64,000 nt of DNA from Argyresthia goedartella (GCA_949825045.1 OX463813.1:28936001-29000000); one strand, 5' to 3'. Positions 10,636 through 21,055 are shown, counted from the first letter of the stretch. Notes: generated from the sequence alone by a model not told the origin. Numbers and translations are program-made.

Positions 10636-11640
10636 GAATTTGCGGCCCAACCATTGGTTGCCCCCCAACCGGAGACGGTGGTGTTACCGATCGCCTCTGT
10701 GCTTGTTTGGGATTTGGCGGGCAACCCAACATACGTTCGCGCCCTATTAGATTCTGGAGCTCAGGGCTGCATTGTATCGAATGATTTAGCAAAATGGTTG
10801 GGCCTCATAAATAATGTATCGCTGCCGAGGAAATTGGTCCCTGCTGGGGATTACAGGGCAACCCTTCACGGGTTTTGTGATGCCTCTGAACGAGGGTTTG
10901 CGGCAGCGGTTTATTTGCGAACCGTCACCTCTACCGGGGAGGTCGACGTGCGTTTGGTTTTGGCAAAAAGCAAGGTAGCGCCTATTCGGACAAGGATGAC
11001 GATTCCAAAACTGGAACTTTCCGGGGCTGCTCTTTTGACCAAACTTTTGAATCACACTCTAACAGTGTTGCGTGGGTCAGTGGTTTTGGAGGATACGGTG
11101 TACGCGTGGACGGACAGCCAGATTGTTTTGTGCTGGCTGAAGGCTTCGGTCCATAACTTAGAGGTTTTTGTTGCGAACCGTGTCTCCCAGATTGTGTCGT
11201 CTGAGGTCCCACTGACCTGGAGACATGTACCAGGATAATTGAACCCGTCTGATTGTGCATCCAGGGGATGTCGGGCTCCTGAACTCGTTAGACACCATTT
11301 GTGGTGGGGACCACCCTGGCTTGCCAGGAGAGAATCGGACTGGCCCCACAGCCATGTAGTAGTATCTTCGGATCATGGCCCCAGAGCGGCCGTGCATGTT
11401 ACCCAGAAGGCTGAGGACCCTGACGCCGGGTTTCTGCTGGACCGGTATAGCTCATGTGTGTTTGTTTGTTTATCCACCAAGGCGGTACATCTCGAGCTCG
11501 TTGCTGATCTCTCGACAGAGGCTTTCATTGCTTGTTTGGATAGGTTTGTTTCTCGAAGGGGACTTCCAACTTTGATCCGCTCTGATAACGGCACTAACTA
11601 CGTCGGTGCGGAACGATACTTACGAGAGATAGCTATATAA
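10636..11640 (+). pseudogene. pol: BEL/Pao 1 pol, deleted: protease start, RNase H, partial integrase
   Basis: The frame continues from gag after the TAG. The protease start LLDSGAQGCIVSNDL lies near 10745. About 100 bases later the frame is already in RNase H (FCDASERGFAAAVYL near 10876; TDSQIVLCWL near 11112), so the whole reverse transcriptase is gone. After TAA near 11236 the same frame gives LWWGPPWLARRESDWP and, from ~11455, the integrase core (CVFVCLSTKAVHLEL; IRSDNGTNYVGA). The H2C2 zinc region is missing between them. A small frameshift near 11640 separates this from the C-terminal integrase. No self-supplied polymerase is possible. Confidence 0.88.
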
Positions 11641-11651
11641 CTAATAACTTT

Positions 11652-12287
11652 TTGAATGTAAATAAAGTGGATATTGGAACGGCCCTCTCCCGTCGGGGTA
11701 TACAGTGGACCTTCAGCCCACCGAGTTGCCCCCACTGGGGTGGGATTTTTGATGCCGTAGTTAAGTCAGCTAAGACGCACTTGGGGCGTATAGTAGGTCA
11801 GACCGCGCTGACTTTTGAGGAGCTCGCGACATTGTTTTGTAAGATCGAGGCCGTTCTCAATTCGCGACCGTTGTGTCCGCTCAGCTCGGATCCAAATGAC
11901 CTGGAGGCTCTGACCCCAGGCCATTTCTTGATAGGACAGCCACTTAACGCGTTGCCCGAGCACCCCTTCGAGGGAGTGAAATTGTATCGGTTGTCAAGGT
12001 ATCAGATGTTGCAGCAGTTTACTCAGAATTTCTGGAAGCGTTGGTCGCTCGAGTATCTGCATATCTTACAACAGCGCCTTAAGTGGACTGACAAAACCAG
12101 CCCCCCTAGTGTTGGTGACCTCGTTCTGGTTAAGGATGCTAACCTACCGCCACTACGTTGGCGCAGGGGGCGCATTGTTAACTTGTTCCCTGGCAAGGAC
12201 GGGACCCCCCGGTCTGCGGAGGTTCTAGTAGGAGGCTCGGTTCTAAAACGAGCGGTAGCAACGTTGTCTCGGCTGCCCGTAGATTAG
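11652..12287 (+). pseudogene. BEL/Pao 1 integrase C-terminal half
   Basis: It continues the DDE integrase after a short frame change: CPHWGGIFDAVVKSAK carries the region with the third acid, NSRPLCPLSSDPNDLEALTP follows, and the C-terminal WSLEYLHILQQR and DLVLVKDANLPPLRWRRGR (DUF5641-type) complete the protein. 211 codons are open to TAG. The matching part of the second BEL element at 47610-48188 is about 80 percent alike, which confirms the reading. Confidence 0.9.
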
Positions 12288-12319
12288 GGGACAGGTGGGT
12301 GCCTGTCCGGGCGGGTGAT

Positions 12320-12865
12320 TGTTCGATTCCAAATCGATATTCGATCGATGGTTTCGGAACGGCCATTTTGAATTTGACGTTGCTGCCAACCTTGCAGTTT
12401 TTGACAACTGACAGACGAAAGCCCTCGCAATGTAAACGCGTTTGGATAGGGTATTGAAATTAAATCGCAGTCCATCTGGAATGTATTCGAGGTTCCCTCA
12501 GGATTGTCTATATAGCTGAGTGTGTTGTGGTTCCCCGAACCAGATAAAGTTCGCATTTACGTGGCCGATTGGTTTTTTACCACGTAACATAACCTGTGTT
12601 GGAACACTGTGCTGATCGAGGCTGGCCCGCCAGTCACACAGGAGGTTGGCTGAAGAACCTGTCTACCAAGAAGAGCCTAGGGTGCACCCGGGCCTTGCAG
12701 AGAGACAGGAGGTTGACGGGACCGAAGCACAGACCAGTTTAGATCGAATCCAATCATTTTAGCTCGGTGAATCGCCGACGTTCACACTTCTTGGCAACTG
12801 ATCGCTACGCTACCTCGTAGCTGATGGGCCCCTACGAGGTCATTAGGTGCTGAGAAGCCTGAACA
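12320..12865 (+). repeat. 3' LTR of BEL/Pao element 1
   Basis: Pairs with 7547-8090; preceded by the purine-rich GGGCGGGTGA; followed by the repeated target GTAGC at 12866-12870. Confidence 0.93.
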
Positions 12866-14347
12866 GTAGCTAACCCATCAGAGAAACCACCTTCAATTTC
12901 TGGGTCAACTACAGCAACAGCTCACACCAGCCAGGAAAACCCCATTCTAGAAGTCCCAATAACCGACGAACCCCTCAATAAGTTCAATAGACAGATTTGT
13001 TTCAAATTAGTTGGTGATATTAAAGGTCGTACTACAGTAACTAAGCCTTTCGACACACATACTTGAACCACTATCCAAATTTCAGAATCTAATCTTGAGG
13101 AAGATGTGGTTAATGCTATTAAGGAATTCGTTAACCCTAAAGTTAAAACCGGTCTTATTATTCATCTACCCTTGGCTATGTATTCGATCATCCCCATCAT
13201 ACAGGAAAAATTCAAAAGTTCAGCAATGACTATGGTCTTAACTAAAGTCGAACATGAAAATGTAAAGGAATATTTACGTCAACAGGAAATCATTCAGAGA
13301 TACCATGAAGGTAAAACTAACCATCGTGGCATTTCTGAATGTTACTTAGCTCTGTCTAATAAGTTTTACTGGCCAAAAATGAAAGAACACATAACCAAGT
13401 ATATTAATGAATGTTCTATCTGTGGTCAAGCTAAATATGACCGCAGTCCTATCAAGCAACGTTTTCACATTGTTCCACCCCCTTCTAAACCATTCGAGAT
13501 CGTTCATCTAGACCTCTTCACTGCTCAAAATGAGAAATACCTTACCATAGTTGATGCTTTCTCGAAATATACTCAAGCATATCATCTCAGAGACGGTACC
13601 GCAGTTAGTGTGATTCAGGCCCTCTTAAACTTCTGTACTCATCACGGTATGCCCCTGGTAGCAGTAACAGATCGTGGTACTGAGTTTACTAACCAGTTAT
13701 TCTCAGAATTCATTAGACTCCATAAAATACAGCATCATAAGATCTCAGCACACATCCCTAATGAAAATGGAATGGTTGAACGTTTTCATTCAACTTTATT
13801 AGAACACTTACGTATCTTAAAATTAAATCAGAAAAACGAATCCGTAGTCAATCTCATGCCGTATGCTATTCTAGCTTATAACAGCTCAATCCATAGTTTC
13901 ACTAAATGTAGACCCCTAGATATTATAACAGGACACTTCGATCCTCGTGATCCTCTCGATATAGATCTTTCTGAACACTTACTCCAACAGTATACCCAGG
14001 AACATCGTAGCAAAATGTCTAAAGTCTATGAGATGATAAACGAGACATCCCTTAGCCGTCGTACCAAGCTAACGGAAGCTCGAAATAAAGATCGTGAGCC
14101 GGAAGTAGAGCTTATACCTGAACAGCAGATATTCATTCGAAACCCATTCGCAGCTCGCCAGAAATTAGCTGCCCGCCATACTCAAGATACAGTCCTTGCT
14201 GACTTGCCTATTCATATCTATAGTAAAAAGAAGCCTTGCCCAGTAGCAAAATCACGCCTTAAAAGGGTCCCTAATAGTGCACAATTGTTGCAGGACACTA
14301 CTGATTCTGCTACTTCACCAGACCCACGCACAAGAGATAACACTTGA
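12866..14347 (+). pseudogene. pol: Errantivirus pol, C-terminal part: integrase
   Basis: This resumes the errantivirus pol after the BEL insertion. The frame is open apart from TGA at 13064-13066. The integrase zinc motif appears as YHEGKTNHRG then CSICGQAKYD near 13415. The DDE core has D in VHLDLF near 13505, D in VTDRGTEF near 13668, and E in NGMVERFHSTL near 13765. The C-terminal end overlaps the env frame by about 70 bases, as is usual in errantiviruses. The stop and the insertion upstream make it non-functional. Confidence 0.9.
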
Positions 14348-16022
14348 GTCCTTAGAAGAAGGACCTGGACTGCTTCCCTTTAAACTAGGACCAACCCGAG
14401 TAATATCTCATTATCACTCATTCGTACAAAGTATAAGTCTATCGGATATTCACTCTAAAGTCGATTTAGTTAAAAGTCAAATCGATAGTTTTAGACCTCA
14501 GCTAAATAATAGGACCTTATCTCTATTTGAGCCCCACCTTGATTATCTCAGTAGTAAGCTAGGTAAATTAGCTGAACAATTATTAACTTTCGAACCCAGT
14601 CGAGCTAAAAGGGGACTCATTGATGGTTTAGGTTCCATTATCAATAGTATATCAGGAAATCTCGATTACACAGATGCTGCTTATTATAACAATGCTATTA
14701 AAGTATTACAAAATAACGAAGATAAATTAGCTTCAGAAATTAATAATCATATTACGAGCAGTAAAGAATGGATGTCCCAGCATTCAGTTATTTTAAACAG
14801 TATCATAGAAAACCAAGAGAAAATTAAAAACGTCCTTAATAACGTAATGAAAGGAGAGAGCTACCAATCAGCTGATTTTGTTAACTATGCCCATTTAGCA
14901 CAGCTTCTTTTAATCTTAGGAGATAATATAGATAGTTTAACAGAAGAATTGATTAAGTTAGAAACTACTTTAGCCTTCATTCGTGCATCGAGCACTTATC
15001 ATTCGGCTTTAACCATAGGTAGTTTAAAATATATGTTAAGTAGGTTAAGATATATATATCAGAAGAATAAACTTCTAGATATAGATTTGAGGGAATATTA
15101 CGATATAATAAAAATAGGCTCATATTATAGTAACAAGGAAATTGTCATAGTCTTCAAGTTACCGATTGTCGTATCCAAAATCTATTCCCTTTATAAATTA
15201 TCTATTGTACCCAATAAAAATCACGAGTCCCTTATTCCTACATCCCCTTACATAGCAATTCATGAGAAAGATTTCATGTACATAGAGACAGAATGTCCGA
15301 AGACCACTGTATGGTATCTCTGCGAGGAACAATTCAACTACCAGCTTCGAGACCAACCAGATTGTATCCAGCAACTTATTACGGCCCAGCGAATCGACGA
15401 GTCCTGCAAGCCGACCACCATCAGTCTCACCAAAGAAGCACTTGAAAAACTCGACGATAAGCACTACACCCTAAGTTTCCCGAAACCTACCAAAATTCAG
15501 ACGTCCTGCGGACAGAATAAATACGAAACACTCCAAGGCAGCTATCTCGCAGTTTTACCACATGGCTGTTTCCTCCAGACTCCAGAATTCACCATAACTA
15601 ACAGTCACGACCGTACCAGAGGACAAGTATTGAAGATAACTGAATTACCGTCCAGAAATGAATTAACCAGCACTGCAGGGTTGCAGTCGCATACACTTTT
15701 GGAATTGAACTCTATCAACTTGGAAAATCTACACGCTAGCAGCACGAAGATATCCCTACAGTCACCAGTACATTTGAAGAAGGCTACAGATAATAGTCTG
15801 TACCATACTACAATACCCATCTATACGATACTATTCAGTGCATGTGCACTCGTTATAGCAGTCATAATTCGGAAATATTACACCAAGACGGTCAATATTA
15901 AGAAACAAGTTGGCAAAGCAGAGTCCGATAAACCTAAAGAGATATATTCTGAGATTTCAGAAAGAACAAGATTTGATCCTAATCTTATCTCAGCAACATT
16001 TTCGAAGATACCTCTCAAATAG
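14277..16022 (+). CDS. env: Errantivirus Env (F-like fusion glycoprotein), open frame
   Basis: This would be the membrane glycoprotein, related in the family to baculovirus F proteins. It runs about 581 codons. Visible features: a hydrophobic N-terminal stretch (LLILLL, residues ~7-14) followed by a possible signal-peptidase site; a furin-type RAKR at residue ~112 with a glycine-rich fusion-peptide-like GLIDGLGSI after it; a long helical heptad region after that; scattered cysteines; a single transmembrane segment near residues 513-535; and a short basic cytoplasmic tail. The first codon is GTG and no ATG is near. TTGTTGCAG ending at 14293 resembles a splice acceptor, consistent with env being made from spliced RNA. 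The frame has no stop, unlike gag and pol of the same element. Confidence 0.88.
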   Translation: MHNCCRTLLILLLHQTHAQEITLESLEEGPGLLPFKLGPTRVISHYHSFVQSISLSDIHSKVDLVKSQIDSFRPQLNNRTLSLFEPHLDYLSSKLGKLAEQLLTFEPSRAKRGLIDGLGSIINSISGNLDYTDAAYYNNAIKVLQNNEDKLASEINNHITSSKEWMSQHSVILNSIIENQEKIKNVLNNVMKGESYQSADFVNYAHLAQLLLILGDNIDSLTEELIKLETTLAFIRASSTYHSALTIGSLKYMLSRLRYIYQKNKLLDIDLREYYDIIKIGSYYSNKEIVIVFKLPIVVSKIYSLYKLSIVPNKNHESLIPTSPYIAIHEKDFMYIETECPKTTVWYLCEEQFNYQLRDQPDCIQQLITAQRIDESCKPTTISLTKEALEKLDDKHYTLSFPKPTKIQTSCGQNKYETLQGSYLAVLPHGCFLQTPEFTITNSHDRTRGQVLKITELPSRNELTSTAGLQSHTLLELNSINLENLHASSTKISLQSPVHLKKATDNSLYHTTIPIYTILFSACALVIAVIIRKYYTKTVNIKKQVGKAESDKPKEIYSEISERTRFDPNLISATFSKIPLK

Positions 16023-16034
16023 TTCCTGATCTTC

Positions 16035-16043
16035 GGTGGGAGG
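16035..16043 (+). promoter_or_regulatory. Polypurine tract before the 3' LTR
   Basis: GGTGGGAGG sits directly before the LTR start and would prime plus-strand synthesis. Confidence 0.65.
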
Positions 16044-16394
16044 TGTTACATACGTACTTTCCACGGATACTGCCGACCATGACGATGACCTGATATTCGT
16101 GCCTCGTGTAAGCCAAGACGGCTGACGGTGCATTTAACGTGTTACATACGTACTTTCCACGGATACTGCCGACCATGACGATGACCTGATATTCGTGCCT
16201 CGTGTAAGCCAAGACGGCTGACGGTGCATTTAACGTCACGTAGCTACTTTTTAGAATTTAGGTTTTTTCGATTGTATAGAGTCACTTTATATCTTACATC
16301 GATTGAAGTCGCAACTCTGTAGAATTAATTAATAAAATAAGTCAAAAGCATTTTGATTTTTTTTTTGGATCCTTCGTTGCGACCAAACATAATT
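16044..16394 (+). repeat. 3' LTR of the errantivirus-type element
   Basis: Matches 3423-3772 with about three substitutions and one extra T; carries the same two 96-bp units at 16044-16235. GACA at 16395-16398 repeats the left flank. Confidence 0.93.
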
Positions 16395-16398
16395 GACA

Positions 16399-16916
16399 TA
16401 AACAAACCAAATATACATAGCTCTGGCCAATTTCAAATACAGGGCGGCAGCGGCACAGCTGTGTCAAAGTTTATCCAGTTGTTCAAAAGACAAGGTTTTC
16501 TCGCGATGGTTATTATTTATTAAACAGTCTGACATTTACTTAGATGACCAGATTTTGGGGTATTTTCATATATTATGAACAAATGTCCCTAAAATGTCTA
16601 TGGCCTCAAACTATAATTAATAAATATAAAACTATAAAAAAAAAATGGGTCTCTCGTAGTAACTTGTAATCGGAAAATTTACTGAGAATCAATTAAAAAA
16701 AATCATTGGGACCATATGTGCCTTCGGGTAAGTTTTTCAATTAAAAGTCACCATGTATTGCCTAAGTAGAAATATCCGGTAAATATGATTCCTGGTAGAT
16801 TTGCTCCATTATCAAAAGTTTCTCAATATTTCTGAAATTACTCACCAGCGTTCGAACTTTAATAGTAGTTTATGTAACTGCTACATAATGCCTAATTATG
16901 TACAGTTACATACACT
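16399..16916. other. Spacer without a recognisable gene
   Basis: AT-rich, no open frame with family motifs. Its right edge has several small palindromes around TACATAATGCCTAATTATGTA. Confidence 0.6.
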
Positions 16917-17203
16917 AGTTTATCTGTGAAGTTGGTACTGACATTCAAATTTCGAACGCCCGAATTTGGTGCTACAGAACAAGCTAAACAACTGCAGAGC
17001 CACAATGCCGGTCAAACATGCGGTTCCTGAACACATCAAAGAGAGCTTATGCCATCTGTGTAACATAGCATAAGCTCTCTTTGATGTGTTCAGGAACCGC
17101 ATGTTTGACCAGCATTGTGGCTCTGCAGTTGTTTAGCTTGTTCTGTAGCACCAAATTCGGGCGTTCGAAATTTGAATGTCAGTACCAACTTCACAGACAA
17201 ACT
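16917..17203. repeat. Long inverted duplication, ~137-bp arms, 15-nt loop
   Basis: The arms at 16917-17052 and 17068-17203 are reverse complements with two mismatches seen (T/C within ATGCYGGTCAAAC, A/G within AGTTTRTCTG). The loop is CATCTGTGTAACATA. There are no target duplications or transposon termini. A diverged relative of the arm's inner part lies just downstream at 17340-17390. It is read as a recent inverted duplication of local sequence. Confidence 0.92.
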
Positions 17204-17480
17204 GGGCGGCGTGCAGGCGGGCGTCAGCGTTCGAAATTTGAATGTCATTATATGTAGAAAAACTACACATAATGACCATAATGTGTAGTTTTCCAGATAC
17301 GAAACGAGTTTTTACCAAGTAGTTTAACATAATGCTGATCGTAACGTGCGGTTTTTGAACGCAGTAAAGAGGGTTTATGATACGTGTGTAGATAAATTGC
17401 TTTTTATGTCCAAACTGCTCTGTCCCATGCTACAGCTCGGATGTGGACTTCTTGCAGGTAGTTTATTTATGCTTCAAACT
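17204..17480. other. Related decayed repeats beside the hairpin
   Basis: GACATTCAAATTTCGAACGC from the arm recurs inverted at about 17228-17247. 17335-17390 resembles the inner arm (GTGCGGTTTTTGAACGCAGT against ATGCGGTTCCTGAACACATC). On the plus strand this second copy stays open for roughly 50 codons, ending near 17510, suggesting a decayed coding exon. I do not recognise the protein. Confidence 0.4.
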
Positions 17481-18469
17481 AACAGTACAGTATTCAGTAA
17501 CGAACGACGGAGTTAACGAATCGAAAAATAATGCGAGCTTAATTGAATTGTATTTATTTAATTATTATAGGGGTGTTTGGTAGATCGATGAAAATCCTTA
17601 AAACGAAGATAGTTCAGACCATTTAGAACCATTTACGCCAAACAAGTGTTGGCCGAGGTATTACGGTTTGATTTGTATCGAGGTTTTATTATTTTTAACG
17701 AAAAAAAAAACAGAATTTTACACTTACTTGGTAATAATTGTGGTTATGACCATTAATTTATTTATTTTTCAATAATTTATGATTAAATATCTGTAGCTTG
17801 AGAATTGGTTTTTACAGACCTTTTAATTGCTAGGAAATTCCCACAGCAAGGTTTTTTTGACTGCATTTATTTTAATCCAGATTTGTTTATGCGTGAAAAC
17901 CTTTTTAAAAACATGCTTGGCTATTTTTGTTCCTTTTAACATCATATTTACAACGGTATCTCATAAATTATTGAAATTAGGCCTCCAAACTGTGTTGAGA
18001 GAGATAATATCCAACGTTATTTTTTTTCTTCAATTTGGTGGCGCACAGTGGAAATACATCAATAGAGGACCATCAAATGAACAAAAAATGCCATATATCA
18101 TATGTCCAAAAGTTAATTTGTTTAAAGTTGATGAAATGTCAAATGGGACCTGTTACAATGGCATTAGCATAAAGGTGCAGGTTCGTATCCGACCGCAAGC
18201 ACAGACGTGTCACCGACGACGTGATGCATGTATGTACGTATGCAACTACGCAACTGTCTCGCTCTCTCGTGTCGGTACATTTTCGTTCGAATACGAAATT
18301 GGAGGCTCGCGTATCGGTAAAATTAGAAACTCGGTTCGTGGTGGTTGAAATTTTGAACACAACCATATTAAAATAAAGTTGATAAGAGATAACACGCAAC
18401 ATGGTTGTTAGGTCAGTCGCTGTGGGCTTCAAAACCACTTTTTATTTCTTATTTTCAAAAACACAGTTT
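17481..18469. other. Spacer; possible tRNA-like box near 18186
   Basis: No gene recognised. GCAGGTTCGTATCC at about 18178 resembles a polymerase III B box, preceded by TGGCATTAGCATAAAGG, which is only a weak A box. It may be the relic of a tRNA-derived SINE. A 173-codon open frame at 17827-18348 has no family motif and is not supported as a gene. Confidence 0.35.
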
Positions 18470-18720
18470 TAACATATTTTGAAAACCTATTTTTTGATGC
18501 AAGAACCATATCAATGTTATTTAAGTTCTCAAGAATTACTTAAGTTTTAGCAAGTTTTAGGTGAAAAACAGCTATTTAGTTTTTTTTTGTCATATAGTTC
18601 CCATTCACATATGATGTTTTAAACACACCAATTAAAGAAAATAGTTGTTTTCATAACATATATTTTTTCTGGATTTGGAAAGTGTCTCCCTTAATCTTTT
18701 CAGCGCTCCAGCCGGCTCTG
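18470..18720 (+). repeat. Dispersed repeat family, copy 1
   Basis: Shared blocks with 34350-34560 and, inverted, 51880-52010: a region near GTTCCCATTCACA, then ATGATGTTTTAAA, then GGATTTGGAAAGTGTCT and an AGCGCT end. No coding content. The nature of the element is unknown. Confidence 0.55.
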
Positions 18721-19357
18721 TCGGACAGAACTGAAAACCGTGCTACTGGCGCCACGTCGGCTATACCCGACACAATTTGTTATAACTATTAAAAGAGATG
18801 TTATCTGTTATGAATAACGTTGTATTTTGCATAGCATATCAAACATGTTTGGCGTGAGAGTGACAAATTTTGTATTGATATTTGGCGGTCCAAAGGTAAA
18901 CAGGAATAGCGTTTTAAAGATGGTCATTTGACCGTATTTGAGGTTATTGCATCGATCTTTCAAACACCCTGAATTTTACCACAAACACCATGTTATTGAA
19001 TCATGTCATAATCCTCCTGCTGCTCAAGGTATTTTTAACCGAATTCAGAAAAAGGAGTGTCCCGGTTTGACCCGTAATGTTTGTCCGCGAATATCTCGGA
19101 AAAGGTTTTTGTTGATAGTCCATAAAAAAAAATATGTTTATATTATCTGTGCCCAATGTTCCCGATTAGGTACTAAAGCAGTTTATTCATAAACGCTCAA
19201 GACCAATAAAACAATACACCTAAAAATGTATTTTTCCGTGTCCCAGGGGATACATGGGCGTTAATACTGAGTGATGTCTTTTGTTCCCTAGAGGGCACCT
19301 TGGGTCTTACTAAAATCACGGCATTAGTTCCCTGGTACATTGGGCGGCAGGAGGTTA
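18691..19357. repeat. Possible piggyBac-like non-autonomous element
   Basis: TTAA near 18691 is followed by TCTTTTCAGCGCTCC, and an inverted TTAACCTCCTGCCGCCC ends near 19357. TTAA followed by a C-rich imperfect palindrome is typical of piggyBac-like ends. The two ends match only weakly and no transposase is present, so this is tentative. Confidence 0.25.
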
Positions 19358-19379
19358 AGGTGTACATATTATAGGTAAA

Positions 19380-19970
19380 TGTTATTAACATATTATTGAA
19401 TTGTTTCCGTTTAGTGTTGGCTGATACAGCAGCTCGATAAGCTTATATACTCGATGCATATTTTTCGTATCTAGGATTAGATTTTGGAATCAGACATGAG
19501 GCGAATGAAAGTAGGAAAATTACTTTGAAAATAAAAAAATACGACGATGAACACAGCTCCGTGATCCCAACTCTCGCTCTGACAACATACTTACTCCACT
19601 GATCGTGTTTTTATAAACAATCTAGTATTTTACATCTCTTAATTAGGTACAAAACGGTATTTGACTGCTATTCAAAATATATACTTTTGGGAACTGCCAA
19701 AATGGCAATTTTGTTCACGTATTTTATTAATAATATCAGGTGACGTCGTAATCAAATGCTGTCTTTTTAACACAACATTGAGTCTATTAAATACAACTGC
19801 TGGAAATATACAAATCCGATATTGTCAAACGTTTTTCTTGAAATAGGTTTAGCTTGGGACACGTTTCTAGATTTATTGGACTACCTTTTAATATACCGTA
19901 TTCGTGACAAGTTTCTTTGGCTCTGAGTGTACTGGCACCTCTCTTTCTCTCCCCACCTTACCCTTAAGAG
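19380..19970. other. Spacer without a recognisable gene
   Basis: Short frames only. It forms the left flank of the hAT element; the last eight bases before it, GTTACAGC, are the target duplication. Confidence 0.5.
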
Positions 19971-19978
19971 GTTACAGC

Positions 19979-20450
19979 TAGAGATGAGTTAATAGCTAGA
20001 TCGTTTGGCTATTAACCGGTTAATAGCCAGTGTATAGCCATTTAATAGCCAATATGGCTATAAACCCTGCTATTAATGTTTTTAATACAAAACTGATTTT
20101 TTATGGTTGTAAATTTTATCTAGTGATCGGAAATACGGATGTTTTCGGTCAAGTCCGTTGCGGATTTATCGGCCAAGTGAGAATCAGAATTTTCGGGAAA
20201 TTTTGACGGGAAAAGTCGGGGAAAAGGTGTCGTAGTTACTAGTCCGATTTGCTTCAATATCGAAATCTGTGGATCCTGTTCGAGTCCAATCATGGTTCTG
20301 AAGTTAGATTTTAATAAAATAGCCGCCATTTTGAACTTCGCAGTTATTGGTCTGATTTGCTTCAAAATTTATATCTGGGGAGCCGGTTGGAGTCTAATCA
20401 TGTTTCTGCTGTCTGATTTTGAAAAAGTGGCCGCCATTTTTATTCGGCTA
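19979..20450 (+). repeat. hAT left inverted arm
   Basis: Inverted relative of 26735-27147. It includes two consecutive subunits starting near 20246 and 20346, each running from GATTTGCTTC to GCCGCCATTTT. Confidence 0.85.
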
Positions 20451-20777
20451 TGGCAAAGCCAAAGGGATGTTGCGCCCTCTAGAGGCTATTACCTAGAACC
20501 TAACCTAACCCAGCTATTATTGTTTTAAAATTTCCCTCCATGGTTATCAGAATTAGGAAAATCTAAATCTAAAATAATGTGAATGCAATTTTTTGGATTT
20601 AACCTGGTCCATTTAAAAAGTTTCAATTAGATATTTTATTTACAATGATTTTTGTTTTTTTTTAGTTTTTTTTTTGCTTCTATGTTTTATTGTGTGCCTA
20701 ATTATAAATAATAAAAAAAATAATAAAAAATTCTTTATTTTTAACATAATACAATTGTCTTAAATCTACAGTAACCC

Positions 20778-20815
20778 TGAAGCCTGTGGTAGTATACACT
20801 GTGTTACAGGCTTCA
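20778..20815 (-). other. Stem-loop in the LINE 3' UTR
   Basis: TGAAGCCTGT (20778-20787) pairs perfectly with ACAGGCTTCA (20806-20815) over an 18-nt loop, about 90 bp from the LINE's 3' end. It may be the structure recognised by the LINE's enzyme; that is inference. Confidence 0.6.
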
Positions 20816-20949
20816 GTATTTACTTAACTCAGTTACATAGATCGTTTGTAAACATGTTAGCGTAAAGAAAACACGAAAATAAGGTAAGTATTTACAAAAA
20901 TATGTTAAGTAAAAATAAAGTTATTAAGGCTCCTTATGTGACCTGCGTG

Positions 20950-20987
20950 TGTATATGCATGAGGGTGTGTGTGTGTGTGTGAGGGTG

Positions 20988-21024
<37 letters not shown>

Positions 21025-21055
21025 GGGTGAGTGCGTGTGTGTGAGTGTGTGCGTG
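20950..21055 (+). repeat. TG-rich microsatellite in the LINE 3' UTR
   Basis: TG dinucleotides broken by AGGG steps, 20962-21054. It lies just after the ORF2 stop on the LINE's own strand. Confidence 0.95.

Larger units (their letters stand above)
7547..12865 (+). mobile_element. BEL/Pao retrotransposon 1, lacking RT, inside errantivirus pol
   Basis: Paired LTRs (7547-8090 and 12320-12865) begin TGTTCG and end GAACA/GAACC, with GTAGC on both sides (7542-7546 and 12866-12870). The interior holds a primer-binding site, an open gag with three zinc knuckles, a protease start, RNase H, and integrase pieces. The reverse transcriptase is absent: protease sequence runs straight into RNase H. Part of the N-terminal integrase is also missing. 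The LTRs differ at about seven positions plus a 2-bp indel. The intact ends show it arrived by normal integration, so it, or a parent, used trans-supplied enzymes or was deleted later. Confidence 0.92.
3423..16394 (+). mobile_element. Env-bearing Gypsy element (errantivirus type), nested host
   Basis: The order is LTR, primer-binding site, gag, pol (protease, RT, RNase H, integrase), env, polypurine tract, LTR. That is the layout of insect errantiviruses. The LTRs are 350 and 351 bp with about three substitutions and one T-run length difference. GACA flanks both ends (3419-3422 and 16395-16398). The element without its insert is about 7.65 kb; a BEL/Pao element at 7547-12865 separates RNase H from integrase. 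Gag has two in-frame stops and pol has one, whereas env is open. It is inferred to be a relatively recent but non-autonomous insertion. Confidence 0.92.

Noticed and set aside
14277..16022. Env as a baculovirus F gene or independent viral insertion
   Set aside because: It sits between errantivirus pol and the polypurine tract and LTR, so it belongs to that element.
18178..18195. tRNA gene
   Set aside because: Only a B-box-like sequence; no cloverleaf or acceptor stem.
17827..18348. 173-codon frame as a gene
   Set aside because: Starts at a non-ATG codon, has no motif, and lies in repeat-like DNA with a tRNA-like box.
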